Assembly: GCF_034627025.1 (NCBI RefSeq)
Contig: NZ_CP141048.1
Span: 434,001 to 498,000, forward strand
Direction: 5' to 3'
Length of the DNA stretch: 64,000 bases
Source of the DNA: Microvirga lotononidis
Lineage (GTDB): Bacteria; Pseudomonadota; Alphaproteobacteria; Rhizobiales; Beijerinckiaceae
Positions 1-9,440 of the stretch are shown here, piece after piece. Below the pieces are notes generated by a model. It saw nothing but the letters and a program-made list of their open reading frames with translations, ran no database searches and had not been told where the DNA came from. The position numbers and the translations under genes were made by a program. How positions within the stretch are numbered: the first letter of the stretch is position 1; each line of letters opens with the position of its first letter.

Positions 1-1923
1 CTCGAACGGGCCGCCGGCCACACGTCCCTTCGCGGTCGTGCGAAGGCGCAGCTCGGTCGAGCCCGAGGGCGGCACGACACGCTCCGACGTGACATCGAGA
101 TCGAGCGCGCCCTCGCGCACGAAGGTGGGGACGAGCTTGGAGATCCCGCCGATCCAGACGCTTCCCATCAGGTCCACCAGGGGACTGGCGCGCTGAGCCG
201 TGACCTTGCCGGTGATCTGCCCCGAGCCGTCCGGCGCGATGCGGCCCCGCACCCGGGCGTTGGCTCCCGCAAGATCGACGATATCGAGGGTCTCGACGAG
301 GAGCGCCGGTCCGTCGGACAGGATCCTGGCCGAGATCCGGCCCGTGGGTGGGCTCTTCCCGGCGCTTACCCCGCGCGCATCGAGGATGAAGCCGATATCG
401 AGGTTCTCGGTGGCCTGGAAGACGCTGGATACCTGCGGCAGGTCGTCGAGGTTCAGGCTCTGGATCGCAACCTGGGCCTCCAGCTTGCCGCGCTCGTTGG
501 CCTCGGGTGCGGTGTAGCGGGCATTCCCCGTCAGGGTCGACTCGCCCGTCTTCAGCCGCAGGCGGTTGAAGGAGAGCACCGGGTTCGAGAATGCGATTTC
601 CGACGATGCCTCCAGCGGACGCCCGTCGAGAGCCCTGAGCAGAGGCGACTTGATCCCGATGCGGTCGAGGTAGCGGGCCAGACGGTCGGATGCGTTGGAG
701 GCCAGCGCCACCTTGCCGTTGATGCCGCCCTGGGTCGTCAGGCCGAGTTCCCCCTCGAGCGCGACCCGGGTCTCGCCCGGCGCGTTGAACTCGATCCGGT
801 CGAGGACTGCCCGGCCCGTGCTGAGCGACAGGCGCAGGGCGGCATTCGACAGATCCTCCTGACCGAGGCCGATGCTGTCGATCCTGAGGTCGAGATCGAT
901 CGGCACGCGGATCAGCGGAAGCGACCATTGCGCAAGCCGGCTCTTGAAGTCCTGACCGTTGCTGGACAGGATGAAACTGTCCGCGTCGAGCCGGCGGCCT
1001 TCGAGCTTCAGGGAGATGCGCGGGTCGTTGAGCCCGATCCTGCCTTCCCCGGTCATGCGCAGGCTCGCCCCGCCCTCCCCGGCCTCCAGGCTCACCGGGC
1101 CGAGCTCGACGGCGCCCGGCACCGTCTTGAACTCGGTCTCGACCACGATGGGAATCGGGATGCCGGCCGCCGCGATCTGCGCCGGTGGGCCGAACAGGAC
1201 CTTGGCCTTGCCCGAAACCTGGGGTGTGGCGGCCTCCCCGGTTCCCTCGGCAAGCCCGAGCCGGGCGTCGAGATCGAAGCGGGGATAGATGTCGCCCCCG
1301 CCCGACAGCTTGACCTGAACGCTCTTGTCCTCGGCGATCTCTCCCGTGACCAGACGGAAGGGAACGCCCGAAGTCGTGCCCTCGACCCGCCAGGGGCCGA
1401 TCAGCTTCTGGCCTTCGATGGAGACGTTCTCGGCGAAAGCCTGGTTCGTGCGCCCCGTGCTCGCGCTCTGGGTCGTGACGAGGAGTTGGGCGACGCTGAG
1501 ATTCTCGATGGCCCACTCGCGGGCCCGGCCGCTGCCCGACACCAGGTCCGGCGGCAGTCGCCACTCGCCGTCGCCCGCGACCGGAATGCGGATATCGGCC
1601 CGGGCCACACGCGCTTCCGTGAAGCGCACATCACCCTTCAGCAGCGGCGTCAGGGCCACCTCGGCGCGGACGCCGTCGGCCGTCAGGACAGGCGAATCCG
1701 GCGTCTTGCCGCCGAGCCGCAGGCGTCCAAGGACGACCTTCGGCGAAGGCAGGAGGCGAATGCCGATATCACCCTCGGTCCGTGCCTCCGTGCCGGAGGC
1801 GCGCGAGATCATCCCGTCGATCGTGTCACGGTGCGCCTCCCAGTCGACGAAGGGAGGCGCCGCCACGGCGATCGCCAGGATCAGGATCACGATGGAGGCG
1901 ATGATCGTCAGGATATCGCGCAA
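1..1923 (-). CDS. AsmA-like family protein, 3' end beyond window
   Basis: This is a minus-strand reading frame that stays open for 641 codons to the window edge. An in-frame TAA lies just upstream, so the TTG at 1921-1923 (start RDILTIIASIV) or a GTG soon after must be the start; a GGAG precedes the TTG. The N-terminus is a short basic stretch followed by one hydrophobic segment (ILTIIASIVILILAIAVAA) and then PPFVDWEAHRD, the usual opening of AsmA-like inner-membrane proteins with a large periplasmic domain. The rest is low in Cys and rich in beta-type repeats. AsmA-like proteins are thought to take part in envelope lipid transport. The C-terminus is not visible, so total length and subfamily are unknown. 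Confidence 0.75.
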   Translation of the reverse strand, partial: MRDILTIIASIVILILAIAVAAPPFVDWEAHRDTIDGMISRASGTEARTEGDIGIRLLPSPKVVLGRLRLGGKTPDSPVLTADGVRAEVALTPLLKGDVRFTEARVARADIRIPVAGDGEWRLPPDLVSGSGRAREWAIENLSVAQLLVTTQSASTGRTNQAFAENVSIEGQKLIGPWRVEGTTSGVPFRLVTGEIAEDKSVQVKLSGGGDIYPRFDLDARLGLAEGTGEAATPQVSGKAKVLFGPPAQIAAAGIPIPIVVETEFKTVPGAVELGPVSLEAGEGGASLRMTGEGRIGLNDPRISLKLEGRRLDADSFILSSNGQDFKSRLAQWSLPLIRVPIDLDLRIDSIGLGQEDLSNAALRLSLSTGRAVLDRIEFNAPGETRVALEGELGLTTQGGINGKVALASNASDRLARYLDRIGIKSPLLRALDGRPLEASSEIAFSNPVLSFNRLRLKTGESTLTGNARYTAPEANERGKLEAQVAIQSLNLDDLPQVSSVFQATENLDIGFILDARGVSAGKSPPTGRISARILSDGPALLVETLDIVDLAGANARVRGRIAPDGSGQITGKVTAQRASPLVDLMGSVWIGGISKLVPTFVREGALDLDVTSERVVPPSGSTELRLRTTAKGRVAGGPFE

Positions 1924-2006
1924 GAGGCGGCCTTCTCTCCGTTACAGTGACACGTCCTTATCTCATGACGCCGGGAACCGGGAGCTCTGATCCATGTGTT
2001 CCACTG

Positions 2007-3422
2007 TCAAAGCGCAACGATCTTGCCCGGGTTCATGATGTTGAGGGGATCGATGGCCTGTTTCAAGACGCGCATGAGGTCGAGGGCGGCCGGCCCATGC
2101 TCCACTTCCAGGTACTTCATTTTCTTCTGGCCCACCCCGTGCTCGCCCGTGCAGGTTCCCTCCATGGCGACCGCCCGGCGCACCAGCCGGTCGACGAAGG
2201 CCTCGCAGGCCTCAACTTCTGCCGGATCGTCCGCGTTCACGAGCGGCTGGACGTGGAAATTGCCGTCGCCCACATGGCCGACGATGGGCGCCACGAGACC
2301 GCTCTCCAGGATGTCCTGCTTGGTCGCGTCCACGCATTCGGCCAAGCGGGAGATCGGCACGCACACGTCGGTCGCCACCGACTGGGCGCCCGGCCGCAGG
2401 CCCTTGGCTGCCCAATAGGCATCATGCCGGGCCTGCCAGAGGCGCGAGCGCTCCTCGGGCTTCGTCGCCCACTCGAAGGGCCCGCCGCCGAACTCGGTCG
2501 CGATCTCGCCGAAGCGCTCCGCCTGCTCCTGCACGCCGCCCGCGGAACCATGGAATTCCAGCAGCAGCAAGGGGCTCTCCGGTAAGGTGAGCTTCGAGTG
2601 GAGGTTGACCGCCCGCACCTGGACCTCGTCGAGCAGCTCGATGCGCGCCACCGGGATGCCGGTCTGGATCGTCATGATCACCGCGTCGCAGGCGGCCTTC
2701 ACGGAGGGGAAGGGGCAGATTCCGGCCGAGATCGCCTCCGGGATGCCGTGGAGCTTCAAAGTGATCTCCGTGACGATGCCGAGGGTTCCCTCCGAGCCGA
2801 TCATAAGCCGGGTCAGGTCGTAACCCGCCGAGCTCTTCTTGGCCCGGCTCGCGGTCTTCACGATCTCGCCGTTGGGCAGCACCACGGTCAGCGCCAGGAC
2901 CACGTCCTTCATGGTTCCGTAGCGAACCGCGTTGGTGCCGGAGGCCCTGGTCGCGACCATGCCGCCGATGGAGGCGTCCGCACCCGGATCGATGGGGAAG
3001 AACAGGCCCTTGTCGCGCAGATATTCGTTCAGCTCCTTGCGGGTCACCCCCGCCTCGACCACGCAATCCAGATCCTCGTCGTGGACGGCGATGATGCGCT
3101 TCATCAGGCTGAGATCGATGGACACCCCGCCATACGGAGCATTGATATGCCCTTCCAGCGATGTGCCAGTCCCATAGGGAATGACCGGAACCCCATGAGC
3201 GGCACAGAGTTTGACGATCTCAGCCACCTCTTCGGTCGTCCGGGGATAGACCACGATATCCGGCGGCTGGTTCTTCACCCAGGTCAGGGTATGCCCATGC
3301 TGCTCGCGCACGGCAGCCGAGGTCGCGACCCGGTCGCCGAAAAGCTGCGAGAGCTCGCTCGTCATTGCGGCAATGGAGGCATCCGTCGCTTTCAGGCGGG
3401 CATTCGCTTGGGGGGCATTCAT
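2007..3422 (-). CDS. FAD-linked oxidase, D-lactate/glycolate dehydrogenase type (GlcD/Dld-like)
   Basis: The protein of about 471 residues is a flavoprotein of the FAD-binding-4 / FAD-oxidase-C family, which oxidises 2-hydroxy acids such as D-lactate or glycolate and passes electrons to cytochrome c or quinone. Visible marks are the PP-loop region PYGTGTSLEGH near residue 85, GADASIGGMVATRASGTN in the FAD domain, and the C-terminal CTGEHGVGQKK followed by DPLNIMNPGKI. The start at 3422 (MNAPQAN) was chosen because the longer frame upstream encodes a stretch unlike the family. It is divergent from the thioesterase at 3606. The exact substrate cannot be read from sequence; D-lactate is the likeliest. 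Confidence 0.85.
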   Translation of the reverse strand: MNAPQANARLKATDASIAAMTSELSQLFGDRVATSAAVREQHGHTLTWVKNQPPDIVVYPRTTEEVAEIVKLCAAHGVPVIPYGTGTSLEGHINAPYGGVSIDLSLMKRIIAVHDEDLDCVVEAGVTRKELNEYLRDKGLFFPIDPGADASIGGMVATRASGTNAVRYGTMKDVVLALTVVLPNGEIVKTASRAKKSSAGYDLTRLMIGSEGTLGIVTEITLKLHGIPEAISAGICPFPSVKAACDAVIMTIQTGIPVARIELLDEVQVRAVNLHSKLTLPESPLLLLEFHGSAGGVQEQAERFGEIATEFGGGPFEWATKPEERSRLWQARHDAYWAAKGLRPGAQSVATDVCVPISRLAECVDATKQDILESGLVAPIVGHVGDGNFHVQPLVNADDPAEVEACEAFVDRLVRRAVAMEGTCTGEHGVGQKKMKYLEVEHGPAALDLMRVLKQAIDPLNIMNPGKIVAL

Positions 3423-3605
3423 GGAGGCTTCAGATCCGATTGTGATGCTTGTTCCACCCATAGCTACCAGAACCGTTGCAAAGGCAACACTCTGCATGAG
3501 AAAGATGCCGCCCCCCTGCTGCACAAGCGAAACGAACGTGCTAACATTTATTCCTTTCCGAGGAAGGGATATTCATGTGAACGGCACCGGGGGACAAGCC
3601 TGACC

Positions 3606-4148
3606 ATGGAGAAGCGGACACCCGTCTTTTTCTTCGCACCCTTCGTGTCCTCCACGATGCGGGTCGAGCCCGCATGGATCGACTATAACGGCCACATGAA
3701 CATGGCCTATTACCATGTGCTGTTCGATCGGGCCGTGGAGGAAGGCTTCAGCCTCGTCGGCCTGGGTCACGACTACATGGAGAAGCGCAAGGCCTCCTTC
3801 TTCGCGGCCGAGGTTCACACCACCTACAAGCGCGAACTGAAGCTGCACGACCGGGTGCGGATCACGCTCCAGCTTGTCGATTTCGACGAGAAGCGGATCC
3901 ACTACTACCTGGAAATCCGCCATGCCAACGAGGGATGGGTGGCGGCCTCCATGGAAGGCCTGTCGCTCCATGTGGACATGGAAACACGAAAGGTCTGCCC
4001 CTTCCCGGACGATATCCTGGCCAATCTCGCCGTCATGAAGACGACGCATTCCCGGCTGTCGCAGCCTCAAGCCCTGGGCCACATCATCGCAATACCGCAC
4101 AAATCCGAGTTTCAGGACGCGCTATCGGCTTCCGGCACACGCCATTAG
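3606..4148 (+). CDS. hot-dog fold acyl-CoA thioesterase
   Basis: This 180-residue protein belongs to the 4-hydroxybenzoyl-CoA thioesterase-like hot-dog family. The diagnostic stretch is WIDYNGHMNMAYYHVLFDRA near residue 25, where the Asp and the HMN motif line the active site. It should hydrolyse an acyl-CoA, but the acyl group is unknown; related proteins in rhizobia are fused to or lie near L-carnitine dehydrogenase. The ATG at 3606 was preferred over the much longer upstream frame, which is a shadow of the divergent oxidase gene. Its last four bases overlap the stop of the convergent small secreted protein gene. Confidence 0.8.
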   Translation: MEKRTPVFFFAPFVSSTMRVEPAWIDYNGHMNMAYYHVLFDRAVEEGFSLVGLGHDYMEKRKASFFAAEVHTTYKRELKLHDRVRITLQLVDFDEKRIHYYLEIRHANEGWVAASMEGLSLHVDMETRKVCPFPDDILANLAVMKTTHSRLSQPQALGHIIAIPHKSEFQDALSASGTRH

Positions 4149-4426
4149 CAAATTCGCCCAGGGCCGCATCCGTTGCGGGGCATCGGGGCGATGTACCGGG
4201 GAGCGAAAAGGCGGTCCCGGTCGATGTTCTGCCGGATCTGGTTGCTTTTGCTCTGAACGTCCTGTTCGACACCAAGGATCTGCTGATCCTGCTGAATCCG
4301 ACGATTGATCTGATCTCTGCTCCGCTCTGCAGGGCTCGTGCGCGGCAGGCGCGTCTGCGCCTCGGCCGGCACGATCGACGGCAGGAGAAGGCTTGAGACG
4401 ATGGCGACAGCCACCATGAAACGCAT
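4145..4426 (-). CDS. small secreted protein of unknown function
   Basis: This encodes 93 residues. A clear signal peptide (MRFMVAVAIVSSLLLPSIVPAEA, cleavage after AEA) is followed by a polar, Gln/Arg-rich region with a probable short coiled coil (residues 35-70) and a C-terminus with two cysteines (NGCGPGRIC). The start at 4426 has an AGAGGA ribosome site. The frame continues upstream of this ATG but without a hydrophobic leader, so the shorter form is preferred. Its stop overlaps the thioesterase stop by four bases. I do not recognise the family; the pattern suggests a periplasmic protein that could form a disulfide. Confidence 0.6.
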   Translation of the reverse strand: MRFMVAVAIVSSLLLPSIVPAEAQTRLPRTSPAERSRDQINRRIQQDQQILGVEQDVQSKSNQIRQNIDRDRLFAPRYIAPMPRNGCGPGRIC

Positions 4427-4562
4427 GGAACATTCCTCTTCTGGCCTACGATACCCATATGGCCATGAGCGTCTTTTTCGACAATGAGGCCGAAGCCTGG
4501 AAGTTCGCACCTGCGGCAGGATCGACAGGACTTCAGGCTCGACGTCGTTCGCCTTTTGATCC

Positions 4563-6950
4563 ATGGTCCCGTCGATGAATCACTCCGATAACCGCCCCGA
4601 CCCACAGGACAGCCTCGCCCATGAACCGGCGTCCGGCTCCTTGAGCGCCCGCGCCCGTGCAGCCGTCGCGCCGCAATCGCCCTACCTGAACGGCCTGAAC
4701 CCGGAGCAGCGCGCCGCCGTCGAGGCCACGGAGGGCCCCGTTCTGGTGCTGGCGGGCGCCGGTACCGGCAAGACCCGCGTGCTGACGACCCGGATCGCGC
4801 ACCTGATCGCCACCGGCAAGGCCTATCCTTCCCAAATCCTTGCCGTGACCTTCACCAACAAGGCGGCGCGGGAGATGCGAGAGCGGATCACCGCCGTGAT
4901 CGGTCCGGTGGCCGAGGGCATGCAATGGCTCGGCACCTTCCATTCCATCGGCACCAAGATCCTGCGCCGTCATGCGGAGCTCGTCGGCCTGCGCTCCGAC
5001 TTCACCATCCTCGGCACGGACGACCAGTTGCGCCTGATGAAGCAGGTGATCGAAGCCGAGGGGATCGACGAGAAGCGGTGGCCCGCGCGCCAGCTCGCTG
5101 GCCACATCGACGGATGGAAGAACCGGGGCCTTGGGCCCGATCAGGTCCCGGCCGGTGAAGCCGGCGCCTTCGCGAACGGCAAGGGCGGACGGCTCTACCG
5201 CGCCTACCAGGAGCGGCTGAAGGTCCTCAACGCCGTCGATTTCGGCGACCTCCTGCTCGAGTGCCTGCGCCTGTGGCGAGAGCATCCGGATATCCTGGGG
5301 CAGTACCAGAACCGGTTCCGTTACATGCTGGTGGACGAGTACCAGGACACCAACGTCGCCCAATATCTCTGGCTGAGGCTGCTCGCCCAGGCGCGCAAGA
5401 ACCTGTGCTGCGTCGGCGACGATGATCAGTCGATCTATGGATGGCGCGGCGCGGAGGTCGACAACATCCTGCGCTTCGAGCACGACTTCCCCGGCGCGAC
5501 CGTGATCCGACTGGAGCGCAATTACCGCTCGACCGGCCACATCCTCTCCGCCGCCTCCGGCCTCATTGCCAAGAACCAGGGCCGTCTCGGGAAGACCCTG
5601 CGCACGGAGGACGAGCCGGGCGAGAAGGTGACGATCACCGGTGCCTGGGATTCCGAGGACGAAGCCCGCCTGATCGGCGAGGAGATCGAGGCCTTCCACG
5701 CCAAGAAGCATCCGCTCTCCGAGATCGCCATCCTGGTGCGAATCTCCGCCCAGATGCGCGAGATCGAAGATCGGCTGGTAACACTCGGCGTCCCCTATCG
5801 TGTCATCGGCGGGCCGCGCTTCTACGAGCGCGCGGAAATCCGCGATGCCTTGGCTTATCTTCGCGTCGTCAACCAGCCGGCGGACGATCTCGCCTTCGAG
5901 CGCATCGTGAACACGCCGAAGCGCGGCCTGGGCGATGCCACGATCCAGGTGCTGCACAACCACGCCCGCGCCGCCCGTGTCCCTCTGATGGAGGCCGCGC
6001 GCTTCATCGTCGAGACCGATGAGCTGAAGCCGAAGCCCCGCGCCACGCTGCGCGATCTCCTGATCTCATTCGGACGCTGGTCGAAGCTCTCCGAGACCAT
6101 GACGCAGTCGGAAGTCGCCCAGACCGTGCTGGAGGAGTCCGGCTATACCGACATGTGGCAGAAGGACAAATCGGCCGATGCCGCGGGACGGCTGGAGAAC
6201 CTCAAGGAACTGGTGCGCTCCATGGAGGAGTTCCCCGATCTGCAGAGCTTCCTCGAGCACGTGTCCCTGGTGATGGAAGCCAACGAGAGCGACACGACCG
6301 AGCGCGTGAGCCTCATGACGCTTCACGCGGCCAAGGGCCTGGAGTTCGACACGGTCTTCCTGCCCGGCTGGGAAGAAGGCCTGTTCCCGAACCAGCGCGC
6401 CCTCGACGAGAGCGGCCGCGCCGGCCTCGAGGAAGAGCGTCGCCTCGCCCATGTGGGCCTGACACGCGCGCGACGTCGGGCCAAGATCTACTTCGCGTCG
6501 AACCGGCGCATTCATGGCCTGTGGAACTCGACCGTCCCGAGCCGCTTCGTCGACGACCTGCCCGAGACCAATGTCGAGATCGTCGAGGCTCCTGCGAACT
6601 TCTCCTATGGCGGCTACGGCGGCGGCTCCCGCTTCGACCGCATGCAGCCTTTCAGCGGTTCCTCCTATCAGACGCCCGGCTGGCAACGCGCGCAGGCGCA
6701 TCGCAGCTCGAGCGACGACGGAGGCTATTCCGCTCGCCGTTCGGGCGACAGGCGCGGGCCGATGCTGATCGAAGGCGAGCTGGTGGCCAAGTCCACCGGA
6801 GGCTCGGGCTTTGCCGTGGGCGGACGCGTCCTGCACACCAAGTTCGGCCCCGGAACCATCGAAGCCGTGGACGGCAACAAGCTCACTGTCGAGTTCGACA
6901 AGGCGGGACGCAAGATGGTGCTCGACAGTTTTGTCGAGGCTTTGGGCTGA
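4563..6950 (+). CDS. uvrD: UvrD/PcrA/Rep-type superfamily 1 DNA helicase
   Basis: This 795-residue protein is an ATP-dependent 3'-5' DNA helicase for repair and replication restart. Motif I (LAGAGTGKTRV) lies near residue 60, followed by motif Ia (TFTNKAAREM), motif II (VDEYQDTN, near 260), motif III (VGDDDQSIYGWRGA), motif IV (RLERNYRS) and motifs V-VI (LMTLHAAKGLEFD, GLTRARRRA). The last 50 residues (GGRVLHTKFGPGTIEAVDG) form the Tudor-like tail seen in PcrA/UvrD proteins. ATG codons at 4563 and 4575 are both possible and neither has a good ribosome site. PcrA and UvrD are hard to tell apart in alphaproteobacteria. Confidence 0.93.
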   Translation: MVPSMNHSDNRPDPQDSLAHEPASGSLSARARAAVAPQSPYLNGLNPEQRAAVEATEGPVLVLAGAGTGKTRVLTTRIAHLIATGKAYPSQILAVTFTNKAAREMRERITAVIGPVAEGMQWLGTFHSIGTKILRRHAELVGLRSDFTILGTDDQLRLMKQVIEAEGIDEKRWPARQLAGHIDGWKNRGLGPDQVPAGEAGAFANGKGGRLYRAYQERLKVLNAVDFGDLLLECLRLWREHPDILGQYQNRFRYMLVDEYQDTNVAQYLWLRLLAQARKNLCCVGDDDQSIYGWRGAEVDNILRFEHDFPGATVIRLERNYRSTGHILSAASGLIAKNQGRLGKTLRTEDEPGEKVTITGAWDSEDEARLIGEEIEAFHAKKHPLSEIAILVRISAQMREIEDRLVTLGVPYRVIGGPRFYERAEIRDALAYLRVVNQPADDLAFERIVNTPKRGLGDATIQVLHNHARAARVPLMEAARFIVETDELKPKPRATLRDLLISFGRWSKLSETMTQSEVAQTVLEESGYTDMWQKDKSADAAGRLENLKELVRSMEEFPDLQSFLEHVSLVMEANESDTTERVSLMTLHAAKGLEFDTVFLPGWEEGLFPNQRALDESGRAGLEEERRLAHVGLTRARRRAKIYFASNRRIHGLWNSTVPSRFVDDLPETNVEIVEAPANFSYGGYGGGSRFDRMQPFSGSSYQTPGWQRAQAHRSSSDDGGYSARRSGDRRGPMLIEGELVAKSTGGSGFAVGGRVLHTKFGPGTIEAVDGNKLTVEFDKAGRKMVLDSFVEALG

Positions 6951-6975
6951 CGCCTTAGAGACGTCACCAACGGCC

Positions 6976-7050
6976 TTGGGCCGGTGATCCCGGTGCGAAG
7001 ATCAAAGTGCTCTTCCAACGAGATGGCCGGGACAAGCCCGGCCATGACGT
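6976..7050. repeat. REP-like palindromic element
   Basis: The element lies between the convergent uvrD and Mn catalase genes. Its core is a hairpin at 7023-7045 with arms ATGGCCGGG and CCCGGCCAT and loop ACAAG, preceded by a partial GCCGGTGATCCCGGTG half. The same hairpin recurs near 19.4, 19.9 and 20.05 kb. Such a stem may also act as a transcription stop or mRNA stabiliser for the convergent genes (inference). Confidence 0.75.
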
Positions 7051-7076
7051 GAGAGTGCGTTGGAGCGTTCCAGCGA

Positions 7077-7958
7077 TTACTCCGCGGCCGCCGGCGGCAC
7101 CGGTGCAGGCGGCGTGCCGTAGGCGCGCGGATCGATCGGGTTGAGCTGCCCTTCGTCTTCCGTGTAGGCCGGCGGCCGGTCGACATAGGTGAAAGTGCCC
7201 TTCCCGTCCGGCGCGGGGCCTTGCGCCCAACGGCCCTGCTGGCTCTCCACGCCTTCCGAGTGGTTGAGGAACTGGTAGGCGACCTCGGTCTTCTCCAGGT
7301 CCTGCGGGAAGTTCGACGGCACCGGGGTTGTTTCGAGACCGTCCTCCTCCAGCTCCTTGATCGCCGCGAGCCACTGGTTCTGATGCATGGTGTCACGGGC
7401 GAGCATGAACGAGAGCATGTCGCGCACGCCCGTATCGTTGGTCATGTTGTAGAGACGGGCGACCTGCAGGCGGCCCTGGCTCTCGGCCGTGACGTTGAAG
7501 CGGAAATCGGCGAGCAGGTTGCCGCTGGCGATGGTATAGGCCGCGTTCCAGGGATTGCCGACGCTGTCGGACGGGCGGGAGCCGAGGCCGGCAACGATGT
7601 AGTGCTGAGGGTTCATGCCGGCCACAATGGCATCCTCGACACGGGCACCGCCCATGACGGCGCCGACCACGGAATTCTTGGCCATCTCTTCCTGCTGCTC
7701 GATCGGCGAGGTTTCGAGCAGGCGCGCGATCATGGTGGCGAGCATTTCGACATGACCGATTTCCTCGGTGCCGATGTCCATGATCATGTCCTTATACTTC
7801 TGCGGACCGCGGCAGTTCCAGCCTTGGAACAGGTAGGTCATCATCACGCTGATCTCACCCCATTGGCCGCCGAGGGGCTCCTGAAGCATCTTGGCAAAAA
7901 GCGGATCGGGTTTTTCTGGCTTGGCATGATAGGCCATCTGCTTCTGACGGAAGAACAT
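7077..7958 (-). CDS. manganese catalase
   Basis: This 293-residue protein is a non-haem, di-manganese catalase that breaks down hydrogen peroxide in the cytoplasm. The four-helix ferritin-like core carries ligand motifs around EPLGGQWGEISVMM, DIGTEEIGHVEML and ARDTMHQNQWL, and the tail is Pro/Ala-rich (PPAPVPPAAAE). The start at 7958 (MFFRQKQMAYH) is set by AGGAG six bases upstream; the frame runs on without family similarity. A candidate general-stress (EcfG) promoter lies 61-85 bases upstream. The divergent neighbour is a CFA-synthase-like methyltransferase, another stress-linked enzyme type. Confidence 0.92.
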   Translation of the reverse strand: MFFRQKQMAYHAKPEKPDPLFAKMLQEPLGGQWGEISVMMTYLFQGWNCRGPQKYKDMIMDIGTEEIGHVEMLATMIARLLETSPIEQQEEMAKNSVVGAVMGGARVEDAIVAGMNPQHYIVAGLGSRPSDSVGNPWNAAYTIASGNLLADFRFNVTAESQGRLQVARLYNMTNDTGVRDMLSFMLARDTMHQNQWLAAIKELEEDGLETTPVPSNFPQDLEKTEVAYQFLNHSEGVESQQGRWAQGPAPDGKGTFTYVDRPPAYTEDEGQLNPIDPRAYGTPPAPVPPAAAE

Positions 7959-8018
7959 CGGCTGCTCCTGTTCGATGGATCGGTGACTGAGGCTCGGCCC
8001 CACGAGCGTCAGGCTTCC

Positions 8019-8043
8019 AACAAGAGCGATTCCCGGTTGTTCC
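8019..8043 (-). promoter_or_regulatory. candidate EcfG-type (general stress sigma) promoter of Mn catalase
   Basis: On the minus strand GGAAC (8043-8039) and TGTT (8022-8019) are separated by 16 bases. The alphaproteobacterial EcfG consensus is GGAAC-N16/17-CGTT, so one base differs. The site would give a leader of about 50 bases before the ATG at 7958. Mn catalases are common members of general stress regulons in this class. No expression evidence is available here. Confidence 0.45.
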
Positions 8044-8160
8044 AGAATTTTGGTGTCTTTCCTGTACTTTAGACTCATTCTGATTTGGCCGTTTAGCCTC
8101 TAGTCACCCGCGCGCAACTGTGGAACCATCCGGTCCGACGAACGATCACCAGAGGTGCCG

Positions 8161-9435
8161 ATGTTCCCGTTGTCCCATATGCTGAAATCCTTCATTCGCA
8201 CCGGCACCCTGAAAGTGGTCGACGCGGAGGGCGGCGTGCATGTCTTCGGCGGCGCAAAGCCGGGCCCGAACGTCACCATGCGGCTGACGGACCGCTCGCT
8301 CTATCACAAGCTCTTCCTCAATCCGGAACTGCATGCGGGCGAAGCCTATATGGATGGGCGCATGAGCTTCGAGGACGGATCGACCCTGCGGGATTTCCTC
8401 AATCTCTTCTCGATGAATCGCTCGACCCTTGCGAACTACCCGCTCCAGAACGTGCTGAAGCGCGTCTCGCGCACTGTGAAGCGCTTCCAGCAGGCGAACC
8501 CCGTCGGCAAGGCGCAGCAGAACGTGGCGCATCATTACGACCTTGGAAACGACTTCTACAGGCTCTTCCTCGACAAGGGCATGCAGTATTCATGCGCCTA
8601 CTTCATCAACGACGACGACACGCTGGAGGAGGCACAGCAGAACAAGCTTCGGCTTATCGCCTCTAAGCTTCAGCTCAAGCCGGGCCTGAAGATCCTCGAC
8701 ATCGGCAGCGGCTGGGGCGATCTCGCCCTCTATCTCGCCGCAATGGCGGACGTGGACGTGACCGGCGTCACGCTCTCGAAGGAGCAGTACGAACTTTCCA
8801 ACGAGAAGGCGCGGCGCGCAGGCCTCTCGGACCGCGTGCGTTTCGAGCTTCTCGATTATCGCAAGGTGGAGAAGAAGTTCGACCGCATCGTGTCCGTCGG
8901 CATGTTCGAGCACGTGGGCGTGCATCATTACGGCGAGTTCTTCAAGAAGATCAACGCGCTGCTCGACGATGACGGTTTGATGGTCCTGCACTCGATCGGC
9001 AAGATGAGCCCACCCGGCACCGCGAGCCCCTGGCTGCGCAAGTACATCTTCCCCGGCGCCTATTCCCCTGCCCTCTCGGAGGTATTTCCCGTCGTCGAGC
9101 AGAACCAGCTGTGGGTGACGGATCTCGAGTTCCTGCGCCTGCACTATGCCAAGACGCTCAACCATTGGCATCGGCGGTTCGAGGCTAACCGCGAGAAGAT
9201 CGCCGCGATGTACGACGAACGCTTCTGCCGGATGTTCGAGTTCTATCTCATCAGCGCCGAGACCATGTTCACGACCGGCAGCCAGCTCGTCTTCCATATG
9301 CAGCTCGCTCGCAAACGGGATGCGGCACCCATCGTGCGCGATTACATCACAGACACCCAACGTCTGTACATTGCCGAGGAAGCCGAGAAGCTGGCCGTGC
9401 TCGCACCTGCGGAGAAAGTTCTGCAGACCAGCTGA
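8161..9435 (+). CDS. cyclopropane-fatty-acyl-phospholipid synthase family methyltransferase
   Basis: This 424-residue SAM-dependent enzyme is of the CFA synthase type, which adds a methylene bridge (or methyl group) to unsaturated acyl chains of membrane phospholipids. The N-terminal lipid-binding part (residues 1-110) is followed by HHYDLGNDFYRLFLD and the SAM site LKILDIGSGWGDLALYLA near residue 180; EHVGVHHYGEFF and the C-terminal helices are also family-like. ATG 8161 was chosen because AGAGG lies six bases upstream; a GTG two codons earlier is possible. It ends five bases from the convergent oxidoreductase stop. It could instead be a tuberculostearic-type methyltransferase. Confidence 0.85.
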   Translation: MFPLSHMLKSFIRTGTLKVVDAEGGVHVFGGAKPGPNVTMRLTDRSLYHKLFLNPELHAGEAYMDGRMSFEDGSTLRDFLNLFSMNRSTLANYPLQNVLKRVSRTVKRFQQANPVGKAQQNVAHHYDLGNDFYRLFLDKGMQYSCAYFINDDDTLEEAQQNKLRLIASKLQLKPGLKILDIGSGWGDLALYLAAMADVDVTGVTLSKEQYELSNEKARRAGLSDRVRFELLDYRKVEKKFDRIVSVGMFEHVGVHHYGEFFKKINALLDDDGLMVLHSIGKMSPPGTASPWLRKYIFPGAYSPALSEVFPVVEQNQLWVTDLEFLRLHYAKTLNHWHRRFEANREKIAAMYDERFCRMFEFYLISAETMFTTGSQLVFHMQLARKRDAAPIVRDYITDTQRLYIAEEAEKLAVLAPAEKVLQTS

Positions 9436-9440
9436 GTTCG

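Noticed and set aside
928..1950. Long plus-strand reading frame opposite the AsmA-like gene
   Set aside because: The minus frame has a membrane anchor and AsmA-type sequence; the plus frame is Arg/Ala/Asp-rich, as expected for an antisense shadow in GC-rich DNA.
2598..4148. 516-codon fusion-like frame ending in the thioesterase
   Set aside because: The first two-thirds is antisense to the FAD oxidase; only the part from 3606 is thioesterase-like.
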